Part shown: piece by piece, positions 40,794-51,700 of the stretch
How the letters are laid out: every line of letters starts with the position of its first letter
Position numbering within the stretch: the first letter of the stretch is position 1
Origin: Hemerocallis citrina
Lineage: Eukaryota > Streptophyta > Magnoliopsida > Asparagales > Asphodelaceae
NCBI GenBank assembly: GCA_017893485.1
Contig: CM030366.1
Location: 98,108,585-98,172,584 of the forward strand
DNA length: 64,000 nt
Direction of reading: 5' to 3'
Program-made: the position numbers and the translations under genes
The notes under the pieces: model-generated
Told to the model about the DNA's origin: nothing
Seen by the model: only the letters and a program-made list of their open reading frames with translations
Database searches by the model: none

Positions 40794-41600
40794 TTTTATG
40801 AATCTCAAATTAGATCTTTCATGCATCATCAATATTTAACAATCAAGATTAATCAAATATGATCATCTCTCATTAAAATTTCATCTTTATTTCATATAAA
40901 TATCTAAAAGTTCATTCATTATGCATAGTAACCATCATGATCAAACTATCAAAACATAGATCTACAAATTCACAATAAGCCCTAATATGATCTCTACTAG
41001 ATTCATCATAATAATATAAATAAAGCACATCAAGAGACAAGAAGTATCACCCACCTCAAAGAAGAACAATGGAGAACAATAATAACAATAAAAGAAAAGC
41101 TCCTCCCCCTTCTTGTGAAAATTGAGAGATTCAAGCCTCCAAACTCCAAGAAAATAATAAAGAGAATTTTTTTTGTTCACCACAGTGGAGAGCGGCTGCT
41201 ACCGCTGTTAATATAGTCCGGGATCTCTCCTTAGGGTTTATACGAAGATTTTACGAAAAAATCCCTTTTAAAATATATTTTTTTACATATATAGATCTTT
41301 CCAATATAATTAGTTAAATCAGATCAAATCAAAATAAAAATCTAATCCCCTAACTCCTGCAATCTGGCCGGCCTCCACTACAACTCAAGAATCAATTTTC
41401 AAAAATTTTCCTCTGAGTGGCAATTTTACAAAAAGTAATTCACATTGAAATATTTGCAAATATGCCATATATTATTCATAAAAATTCAGAAAATTTAGAA
41501 TTACTATCCACTAATAAAGATTAGATTTTCCAAATAAATTTTCTGCCTTTTCATTCTCCAGAAAAAATATTTGCAGTAAAGCCCCCAACAATCCCAAAAT

Positions 41601-41603
<3 letters not shown>

Positions 41604-41668
<65 letters not shown>
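41604..41668. repeat. (TA)n microsatellite
   Basis: About 32 TA units inside solo LTR D. Confidence 0.97.
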
Positions 41669-41671
<3 letters not shown>

Positions 41672-42096
41672 AATAAAATCAAATCAAATCAAATTAGAGG
41701 GATAAAATCTCTCCCCACAATCTCTCCACTGCCATATCGGCCTATCAAAACGGCAAAAACAAAATTTTTAATTCGAATTTTACTTCCAAACGATATTTTG
41801 TACAAAAACTCTTTTCTTTTAAGGTATTTACAAAAATAGTTTCTTTATTCAGAAAAATACCAAAATTTAAAATATACTCAATTATAAATAGGAGAAGTTA
41901 TTCAGAATTTAAAAGTGAAAATTTGCACCTCAAAAATATTTGCACGTGTTTTGCACGTGTAGAAACGTCAATTTTACAAAAATTAAATAAATTGATTTAA
42001 AAATTATTTATATTTTACAAAAATTAAATAAATTGATTTTAAAATTATTTATTAATTCAAAATATAGTATTTAAAAATCTGGGGTGTTACATGACC

Positions 42097-42900
42097 CGAA
42101 GAGGGAGTTGGACTCCGAACTTGCTGGTTGAACCTTGCAAGCTTAGGGAGTCAATCATGAGGTGGAAATTAGCCTTCAACCATGTTGTTTGAACCCAACA
42201 AACTTGTAAAGGCAACTCGAGGAGTGACTTGGATGTCATATCCGATGCTTGAAGGTGAACTGGTTGTAGGGGAAGCTCTTCGGACGAGCTGGGCTCCATC
42301 ACCATCGCATGGAGTTAAGGAGTTGTTGGTGTGGCTCAGAAGAGGAGCTGAGCACGGAGCTCATTGATAAGGGTGGTCGAGTTGAGGGAGCAGCTCCAGG
42401 GGCGAGCTAGGCCCTAGATTCAGTATGTTTGAGTCAAATTTTGGAGATACCCGTGAAAAAGAGCTGGTCTTCGAACTTGCTTGTTGCATAATTTAACCAG
42501 TAATGGGAGTAATTTGAATGGTCGTTTCGAGCCCTAAAATCTCATACTTGCAACATGTTAAGGCAATTTTGAACCATGATTGTGAACTTCGAATCAGTTG
42601 TTTCGGAGTTATCAACAAGTTGTAGGAGCAATTCCGAATAGTGAGACACTCCGCACTTGCTTGTTTGCAAGTGACTAAAGCGGTGTCAAACCAAGTGTTA
42701 AACACCAAACTTGTTGTTTGAAAGTTTCAACGAGTTGTAGAAGCAATTTCAAATGGTGAGCTGCTCCGCACTTGCTTGTTTGCAAGCGACTAAAGCTGCG
42801 TCGAACCAAGTGTTGGACTCCAAACTCGTCTTTTGTGCCTAGCAAGTTGTGGGAGCAGTCCTGAGGGACAAGCTGGACTCTGAACTTACCGTTTAACGAG
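42097..42900. repeat. Tandem field of element C, right part
   Basis: Diverged units. From 42440 they follow the 110-bp type seen at 3231-4200 and 18891-19857 (GAAGCAATTTCAAATGGTGAG, ACCAAGTGTTGGACTCC). Two copies of CACTTGC-TTGTTT-GCAAGTG-type hairpins lie at 42654-42673 and about 42770-42790; the first has a perfect 7-bp stem. Confidence 0.7.
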
Positions 42901-42939
42901 TCATAGATGTGACTAAGGGAGATAGACATGAGGCTTGAT

Positions 42940-45550
42940 CTTTATATTAAAAAAAGCTAAGTTTTATTGAAACAAACTAAGTGACTGCCTTGAGGGGGAC
43001 AAGCCGTTATTACATGCTTTGGCCGTATCGCAAGCGGCGACCTTATTAAAAACTGAAAACCTACTTCTACGAGAGGGTGTTAGGCACCCTCGTGGTACTT
43101 CATTTGGTACTCTGTATTCCAAGTCTGCCTTCCCAGAAGAGGGGATCTCCTTGAGTTCATCAACTAGTTCGAGAAGGACTTGATTGCTCCGTTGAGGGAG
43201 CTCTAATGCTTCAAGTAGGAGGACCGAACCTCCCATTGTAGTGTAGCACCTCCAAGCTGTCTTGTGGTTTCCTCTGACTTTCCCTACTCCTGCTGAGGTC
43301 GGGAACTTTATTTTCATGTGAAAGGCTGAGGGTACGACATGAAGTACTACTAGGCCTGGTTGGCCCAGAATGACATTGTAAGCGGCCTTCACATCGACGA
43401 CCTTCATTGCCTCTGTGCGGGATGTCGGGGCTTTTCCTGCACTCACATCAAGAGTGGTTATTCCTTCAATTGAGAGTGGAACCTCAGAGAACCCGTGGTG
43501 TGTGTATCCGACAGGCTTGAGACGATCTCGAGAAAGCTTGAGGCTTTAAAAGGCTTCCAGGAAGAGGATATTGAGGAATTGCCATTGTCGACCAGGATCC
43601 GACGCATTTTGTGGTTGACCATGCTGAGACTGATGATGAGGGCATCACAGTGGGGCATTCGGATGCCTTCTAGATCGCTATTTGAGAACGTCACCGGAAT
43701 GTTGAGGATTTTGGGCGGTGGGAAGTTCTATACTGAATTAACTTCTCTGATGAAGGCCTTTTGGGAGGAGTTTGATTCTCCCCCCATAGGCCCTCATGGA
43801 TCGAATAGAGGACTGCTCCTGGCTTCGAGTCTTGGGACTCAGAGGACTTCTCGGCCCGCTTGTTAGCACACCGGGGTGAAGGATGATCAGCTCTGTCCTT
43901 TCTGTCGAACTTGTATAGGTGCCCCCGCTGTATGAGCTCTTCGATCTCCTCCTTGAGAGCCCGACAGTCATTTATGTCGTGACCATGATCCATGTGGAAG
44001 CGGCACCACTTGTCTCTGTTTATCCTCTTCACTAGGGTATTCATTCTAAGGGGAACGCGGAGTAGCTCTTATTTGTCCACCTCCATGAGAACTGATGATT
44101 ACTGGCATTGAAGGATGAACTTGTCAAAACAAGGAGCAGGGCAGCGCTGACCATTATCATCTTTCTGGAATTTCTGGGATTCTTCTTCGTTTGCACTCTT
44201 CTGTTTGTTCCCAGAAGAGGGATCTTCTCGATTGAGGGTGTTGAGAGCCTCTTCAGCTCGGATGTACTTCTCATTCCTAAGCAAGAGTTCCAAGAAGTCC
44301 CGATGAGGCTTCTTGACAAGAGACGCGTTGAGGTCGGCATTATTGATGTGGTGTCTAAATGCTGCAGAGGCTACTGATTGGTCGAGAAAGGCAATAGACC
44401 AAGCTTCGGCGGTAAAGTGTCGAACATAATCTTTTAGGCGTTCACCTTTTCTTTGACTGAGGGCTAGCAATGATGCACTTGTTTTCTCGGTTCGGCGGCT
44501 CCTAACGAAGTGGGTAAGAAAAAGCTCCTCAAAGTGGTCAAATGAGAAGATGGAGGCTGGGGAAAACTGGAGTACTATTCTCTAGCTGGTCCCCTCAACG
44601 TTGCTGGGAAGACCTTGCAGAGAAGCTCGTCTGAGGCTTAATGGATCATCAATATGATCAGCCGAGTCAAGCTCCCCGTTGTAGGTTTCAAAATGAGGTG
44701 ACTTGAAGGTCTCGGGGACACGGGCTTCCATGATGGTCTTAGAGAAGGGGGTCTACTCAGGCGGAAGTTCTTGGTCTGTTGACCTTCTTCGAGGTTGATC
44801 TTGCTGAGGCACCTTTCCATCTCTCGAAGGCGGCGATAAACCGAGTCGTCCCTCTGGTCGGATCTAATTGACCATCGGGACTCTCCTTTATGAATGGTGG
44901 TATGGCGAGGGCTATGTGTCTGTCGGTCGTGATTTAAAGCGATGTTAAGGGCTCGCAGGATGTCGTCTTTGAAATTTCAGAATTCTACCTAAATGACCGG
45001 TGCCCCTCCATTATGGTGAACCCTTGGCGCTGATCGGCTCGTGGCGGTGTAGCTTCTTCGCTGTCAACAGGGAGGAGACCCCCTTCGCCCCCCTTAGGGA
45101 GGCGGGCCTTCTAGATCTCGGCCTTCAGGGAGAACTCATCTAACTTCTCTGGTGTTCTGGATGAGGGACCTCGTCACGAGCTCGTCTCTCATTCAAGCGG
45201 GTTCGGAGGTCGGTCCCTTATTGGCAGTTGACAATGATTTGACGGAGGTCTCGTGACCCTTAAGAACCTTGCGAGGCCATCGAATCGGTGGAAGGATTGT
45301 GGACCGAGACATGGTCATGAAAAGGAGGATGTTCTTGACGGCTTCGACGGGAGCCGCCGGGCACAACCCCTCTGGATGTGGGGTGAGCATGTTGGGGAAG
45401 CGGTTGTTCAGGTTGAGGCTGCTGAACTTGTTGATCTTGTTGAGGGGGAACATCCTCCAGTGGAGGAGGTGGGGTGGCTCCTCGGTTTGACGCTGTCGTC
45501 TTCCCTTTTTTTCCTTTCAAGACATGGCTGGAAACTACTTTTACCGGCGA
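42940..45550 (-). pseudogene. gag-protease relic of element C, pol deleted
   Basis: Minus-strand pieces in several frames, collinear with residues 30-830 of the element B polyprotein. The N terminus near 45300-45500 shares Val-Ser-Val-His-Asn-x-Ser-Thr-Asp-Ser-Met-Ala-Ser; the gag core is at 44099-44640; the CHHC zinc knuckle at about 43970-44010; the protease Val-Asp-Asn-Gly-x-Ser near 43590; the flap region in 43300-43450. The frame then runs through the protease-RT linker and jumps, at about 43135, to the last 13 or so codons of integrase (Thr-Trp ... Lys-Tyr-His-Glu), out of frame. RT, both RNase H domains and integrase are deleted. At least four frameshifts; no intact start. Confidence 0.8.
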
Positions 45551-45576
45551 GTATGGTTGGATTGCTTTTTCTGATT

Positions 45577-45594
45577 CCCATAGACGACGCCAAT
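45577..45594 (-). promoter_or_regulatory. Primer-binding site of element C
   Basis: TTGGCGTCGTCTATGGG on the minus strand, one base after LTR3; two changes from the element B site at 25799-25816. Confidence 0.8.
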
Positions 45595-45595
45595 C

Positions 45596-46205
45596 TGTTG
45601 CTGCTAATTTTGGTGTGGGAGCAAACAGATGATTCGTGAATTCTTCTAGAACCAATAAAAGCTAACATTTTTACTACTTGCCGATGTTGACCGTTCTCAA
45701 CGCTGTTGCTGACCTACAAAAAGTTCGAAACACCGGGATTGATCCCGGCGACGAACCCTCCGACGCTCAAGTCAGTAATCTGGAAGATTATGAAAGAGTT
45801 TTTTTGGAGAAAAACACTGATTAGTTTTTTTATGATGGGGGTAGAGAGGTATTTATAGTTGTCTTTGAAACCAGTTTTGAGATAATCATTTATCTCTACT
45901 TCCCGGTATTTTAGGATAGAATCCCGGTATTTTAGGATAGAAAATAGAGTTTAAATTCCTTGATGATAAGAGATTTGGTTTAAACAGTCTCTTAGGGATA
46001 ACCATGAAATTAAATAACTCTTTAAATAATCTGGTTTTATTTATAATGGGCTGTCATCATAACCCATTAATACGGATCCGTTTTGGGTTATCGGGCCTTG
46101 GAAAAGTCGCAATTCCCATTTTTGAACACCATTTTGCCTCTGAGAGCTTTGAGATTCGTGTCTGATTTGAACAGTCCTGATTTGGTTCTATTTCTAGTCA
46201 TATCG
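45596..46205 (-). repeat. LTR3 of element C (outer 5' LTR)
   Basis: 610 bp, TGTTGCTGC...TCATATCG (last base changed from A), followed by TTGAT. A 19-bp phrase, CCCGGTATTTTAGGATAGA, is duplicated in tandem at 45902-45940, and about 25 bp present in LTR1 is missing near 46125. Confidence 0.85.
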
Positions 46206-46210
46206 TTGAT

Positions 46211-48283
46211 CAACTAATGTTTTTAGTTTAATAAGAAAGGTTAATGGTATCTGCCCACATAAGTGAACCCTAATTGTGTGTTAATTCTTCTACGATTCTC
46301 ACCACTTTGTCATTTGTTTCACCATATGAAAATTTTGATCTCTTATCCACTGGTGTTACTGACAATTCTATGCAAACATTTCAAACTGAAACCAGATTTT
46401 AAAACCAAATTTGAATTTAAGCTAGGATTTATGCAACCATTCTGCTTTGGTTTATTGTTATTTCTAGATCAATGGCAAACAAGTTCTGATAGATGCAGTT
46501 TTTGATTTAGTTCTGATAGATGCAGTTTTTGATTTATTGCTTGTATTGGGTTCACTCTGTAACATGAATTGCTAACCAGGTCATGACCCATTTCAGACCT
46601 AAAACCAATCCAACGATAATTCTGTTGTAGACTTTCCAATAATGACACCAACAGTGGCTTATTGCGTCTGTGGAGATGGTGATTTCACAGCTTATCTCAA
46701 TACTAACAAGTAACCACCGTCTTCTGATTGTCTACTGAAATACTGACCTAAAGGTATATAAGTAAGAAAGTTGGTCTTAACGGACTCCACCTATAACCTA
46801 ATCAACTGTTTCTCTACAAGGACTTGGGTACATTATAATAGAGTTATAACGCACATTATCAGAAACAAATAACAAAATCATTCATACAGTTGTCAATTAA
46901 GAGTACCAACTGAACATGCAATTTAAGATGTCGAGATTCAAGCAGAGCAAAATTTAACAATGTTTTTTGTTATTTCTACACAGCAAATATACTTTATGGA
47001 ACAAACATTTCAGGCACCTTGATCAGAAGTATTACACTGTAAAGAACACCTTGAAGCTTGAACTATGAGGTCTTATTGACATTTAAAGCAATATTAATAA
47101 ATACATACATGAACATACATACAACAGTTACTATGGGCAGAGTGCGAAGAGGTTCTATTTACCTTTAGTCGTGCTGTTCGGTATTTGAGTTACAATTTTA
47201 CTGTTACTGTTGTCCATTGCTGGAATCAATATTGGTCAAGTTTTCTTCCAAGCGCAGAGTTTACTTTCTGCAGATTAATGATTATTCCCGGCTGAAGCTA
47301 ACAAGAGGCATTTTCTTTATAAAGTTCTCCTAGAAGAAATGCAAAGAAGATCATGACCTCTGAAAATCATCGTGAATCTTATATCAGATTAAACAGTAAA
47401 CCAGTAAAAGGATAAGAACAAGATTACGTAATCATAATAGTTAGAACTATTAGATATCACATTGGGCATTAAACAACTTCGAGCTCGCCAAACACAGTTC
47501 ATCTTTAAATTTTGCCTCCTTGATCTAGATAAATGCCCGTTAAATAAAGACATACATGTTAAAAGCATGAAAAATGACTAAACAATTCTCAGTTATGAAC
47601 ATCCAAAATATGACCAAAATTCAACATGGTAATTCCATGTCGATTACTAATGTTGGAGGGGAAATTTGTAGATATTTATGTGTAATAAGACAAGGTTAGG
47701 GTTTATATCTACAAGTTAGTTTACAAGCAGAATCCACATGAGAGGCTACACATCCTAACAATATTCAGATACTCACATCCAACTTCATATATCAGAAGTT
47801 ACCGTTTTGACATTTAAATTTTACTGGTGGATGGTTGACATAAAATGGAGTCTATAAATCGTGATCCAATGTAGGAGGTAAGTTATGAAGAAGAACAGAC
47901 TTTCAGATGTAGGTTGATGATACACGATATGTACTAAGGTATCAATAACATTGGACATATTGAGGACTCAGAATGATGCCATATGCCTTGGGACAGGTCC
48001 TCCTAGGCAACGTCAGCAACAACGGTTCTTCATCAGAAACAATAGGCAACCGGCCACACCACGTGCAAACCCAGAACGACATGAAAGAGGATCTTGTTCC
48101 CCACTCATATTCTTGTACTCTCAACTAGTGATATTGACTATTTGTATCCTTCATGTTTTCGAACAGTTGAAACATGTTTTCAAACAGTAGAAACAAAGTT
48201 GTTTAACATTGATCATGTTGTACAAAAGATGGGTAAAATAAATGACTTATAATGATGTTTAGTAGAGGGGATACTTCTATGTA
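46211..48283. other. Unassigned AT-rich DNA between elements C and F
   Basis: About 2.1 kb. I see no LTR, MITE or domain. A short phrase TAGTTCTGATAGATGCAGTTTTTGATT is duplicated near 46480-46535 (27-bp tandem). The frame 47951-48190, Gln/Arg-rich for its first 45 codons, could be a gene fragment but has no support. Confidence 0.5.
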
Positions 48284-48288
48284 GGGGG

Positions 48289-48726
48289 TGTCAGCATTTG
48301 GATTTCTGCTGCTTCTGGATCTGGCCATGGCGGTAATAGAAGCTTCAAGAATGGAGATGGAGAAGGAAAAGAAGAAGTTCAGGGAAGAAGAAGAAGAGAT
48401 TTCTGAGGAAAGAAGAACTGGAATTTCATTAATTGCATCTAACAGAATTACAATCAGGTTTTATAGGCCGTTAGGCCGTTGCGCTACACGACAACCCATT
48501 CAAACTATTACGCGCATAGCGCACTATTACAATCTCCCGCTACTCTTCCCGCCACTCGTTATTTACAAAAGTAAACCGTGCGTATCGCACATGTCTCCTA
48601 ACTCAACACTAAACCTTCCACATACAAAGTTCACAGATGAATCGAAGCATGAAGACCATCAGCTGCACTTTGTACTCTTACCCATTCCTCCGGTGAGTGT
48701 GGCCTGAGCTCCGTTAACCCCTGACA
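48289..48726 (-). repeat. 3' LTR of element F
   Basis: TGTCAGCATT...CCCCTGACA, TG...CA ends. It contains the last 23 or so codons of the polyprotein. Confidence 0.93.
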
Positions 48727-51700
48727 ACTCCTCCCCGCTTAAAATTGAACTTGCCCCAAGTTCAAAGTCGGGAAAACGACGACGGATCACGTCGATATCC
48801 ACCCACGATGCGTTTTCTATTCCCGAATTCTTCCACTTGATCAACAAATCAATCCCCATCTTATTGTTGCGCTTGAGCACTCTTCTATCCAAAACCAGCT
48901 CAGGACTCATTGGATTGTCTTCTTCAACCCACCAAGAAGGGAACTCTGAAGAAACATTGGGCAAGTGCTCTCCATGGCATTTTTTAAGTTTCGACACATG
49001 AAACACGGGGTGAATCACAGCCCCCTCTGGCAATTGCAAACGGTATGCCACCGTCCCTATTTTCTCCAGTACCTTATAAGGACCAAAATACCGAGAAGTA
49101 AGCTTCTGTGGAGTATGATTCCTGAGCGAATTCTGCCTGTACGGTTGAAGCTTCAGCAGCACCAGATCCCCTACTTCGAACGTCCTCTCAGTGCGCTTCT
49201 TATCTGCGAAGTACTTCATTCTTCCTTGGGCTTGTAACATGTTATCTTTTAACAATTTCAAGATAGTATCTCTACTAACCAAATCTTCTTCTACTGCTGG
49301 CAGATTGGCCGTACCCCTTACATATTGAACAATTGAAGGAGGTGTTCTTCCATACACACCCTCAAATGGAGTGACCTTCGTAGATGAATGCCAGTTGGTA
49401 TTAAACCAAAATTCCGCCCACGAAATCCAATTCATCCAATCTGTAGGCTTCTGGCAGCAGAAGCATCGCAGGTAAAGCTCCAAAGCTTTGTTGACCACCT
49501 CCGTTTGTCCATCTCCCTGTGGATGATAAGCCGTCGTGTGATTGAGTTTACATCCTTGTAGCCTGAAGAATTCCTGCCAGAATTTGCAAATGAAGACAGG
49601 GTCTCGATCGCTAACTATACTCCTTGGCATCCCATGAAGTTTATAGATATTATCAATGAATACTTTGGCTACTGACTGCGCCGTATATGGGTGTGATATT
49701 CCAATAAAGTGGGAATATTTGGTTAATCTATCAACAACAACTAAGATTACACTCTTACCTTGGCTCTTTGGCAATCCCTCAATAAAATCGATTGAAATAT
49801 CTTCCCAAATGCGATCAGGGACTGGAAGAGGATTTAAAAGACCTGCGGGGTGAATTTGTTCACTTTTGCTCTTCTGACAGATCAAACATTCTCGTACCCA
49901 ACGCTTAATATCCTTGCTCATACCCTCCCACTTAAAGTCTCTCTTGATGCGTTTCAAAGTTTTAGGGAACCCAGAATGTCCCCCTACACTCGAAGAATGC
50001 AGATCAAAGAATATCAAATGCCGCACTTCAGCATTGGGACTCACCAACACTTTGCCTTTGTAATACCAAACACCACCAAGCAACTTGAATTTCCCTTGGT
50101 CTCCATGTTTCGCTTGAAGTTTCTCATCGAAATTTGCAAAATAGGGATCTTCTCTCACCATTAGCTTGATTCCCTCCATCCACTCTGGAACTACAAACGT
50201 AATTTCATAGTATGTCTTTCCTCCCACTCTTCTTCTAGACAACCCATCGGCTGCATTATTATCACTTCCTCTTTTATACTCAACTGAGAAATTATATCCC
50301 AATAACTTCCACAACCATTTCTCCTGCATATCAGTATTAATTCTTTGCTCTAAAATGAACTTAATACTCCTTTGATCTGTTCGAATTATGAATTCACCAC
50401 CCAACAAATACTGCCTCCACTGTTTCACAGCCTGCAAGATCGCGAATACTTCTTTTTCATAGGTGGAGAGAATCAACAACCTACCCTTCAATCCCTTACT
50501 CATATAGGCAATCGGTTGTGATTCTTGCATCAAAACAGCTCCAATTCCAGATTGGGATGCATCAGTTTCCACTACAAACACCTTAGAAAAATCGGGAGAT
50601 CTCAATACCGGGGTAGTTGTCATTGCCTTTTTAAGGACCTGGAAAGCTTCTGATGCTATAGGGCTCCATTGGAAAGAATTCTTCTTCAACAATTGAGTGA
50701 GTGGAAGCGCAATCCCTCCGTAATTCTTCACAAACCTACGGTAATACCCTGTTAAACCCAAAAAACCACGGAGCTCCTTCACAGTCTGGGGTTCTGGCCA
50801 CTCAACCACAGCTTGAATCTTCTTTGGATCAACTGAAATTCCCTCCTTGCTGATAATGTGCCCCAAGAACCCAACTGTACACTTGCCAAATTTGCATTTA
50901 CTTTCCTTCGCGACCAACTTATGCTGACTTAACACCTCCAGTGTTAGAGAAACATGATGTAAATGACTCTCCCAAGACTTGCTATAGATAAGGATGTCAT
51001 CAAAAAATACCAGAATGAACTTACGGAGATATTCCTTAAAAATATCATTCATCAAACTCTGGAATGTTGCGGGCGCATTGGTAAGGCCAAACGGCATAAC
51101 GATGAACTCATAATGGCCATGGTGGGTTCTAAATGCTGTCTTGGCAATGTCAGCTTCACTCACCCGTATCTGGTGATAACCAGACTTCAAATCTATTTTA
51201 GAGAAGTATGTAGCTCCATTTAGTTCATCTAAGAGATCGTCAATAAGAGGAATTGGAAATTTGGCTTTGATTGTTTGGCTATTGAGTGCTCTATAATCGA
51301 CGCATAACCTCCAGCTCCCATCTGATTTCTTCACCAAAATCACTGGGGACGCATAAGGACTCTGGCTTGGTCGAATAAACCCTGAGTAAAGCATTTCGTG
51401 TATTTGTTTCTCAATCTCAGCCTTGTGATAATGTGGGTGTCGATAGGGTCTCAAACACACAGGTTTAGCACCTTCAACAATGGGTATCTGGTGATCGATT
51501 GATCTCTGAGGGGGAAGGGCAAGTGTATCTTGGAATACTTCAGGGAATTGGGAAAGGACTGACTGTAGATCTGCCAAATCATTGTGCTCCTCACTACCAT
51601 TCTCCTCTTCTGAAGTAGTTGCTTGAATTTGGATCATAAAAGCTTGACAAACACATAAGTTCATCTTTGAGATCTCTTGAGCATTAACCATCTGCAGTTG

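Larger units (their letters stand above)
37659..42091 (-). mobile_element. Solo LTR (D), 4.4 kb
   Basis: Bounded by the 5-bp duplication TGACC (37654-37658 and 42092-42096). The ends are TGTAGTGCCCC on the plus strand and, complemented, TGTAACACCCC; such TGTAACACCCC termini with very long LTRs are usual in Tekay/Del-type chromoviruses. No gag or pol sequence and no second LTR lie inside, hence solo LTR. It contains a three-unit 180-bp tandem repeat, a Helitron, a (TA)n run and inverted GTTACTGTTC motifs. The orientation is inferred from the better conserved TGTAACACCCC end. Confidence 0.72.
34298..46205 (-). mobile_element. Defective Tat-type gypsy element (C) with three LTRs
   Basis: Minus-strand element bounded by the 5-bp duplication TTGAT (34293-34297 and 46206-46210). 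From the left: LTR1 (34298-34902), a 0.5-kb scrambled segment, LTR2 (35431-36024), PPT, AT-rich and GC-rich leader-like segments, repeat field, solo LTR D (37659-42091), repeat field, gag-protease relic, PBS, LTR3 (45596-46205). The outer LTRs pair with one TSD, so LTR2 is internal. Pol is reduced to the last dozen or so codons of integrase fused behind the protease-RT linker. The LTRs resemble those of element B only in part (the TTTGGTGTGGG start and CCATATCA end are shared). Confidence 0.82.

Noticed and set aside
37659..42091. Solo LTR D as a DNA transposon because its ends are inverted repeats
   Set aside because: TG...CA ends, a 5-bp TSD and the TGTAACACCCC motif fit an LTR better; only about 11 bp are inverted, as is usual for such LTRs.
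47951..48190. Possible Gln/Arg-rich terminal exon
   Set aside because: No convincing acceptor, domain or poly(A) context; the second half is plainly non-coding.
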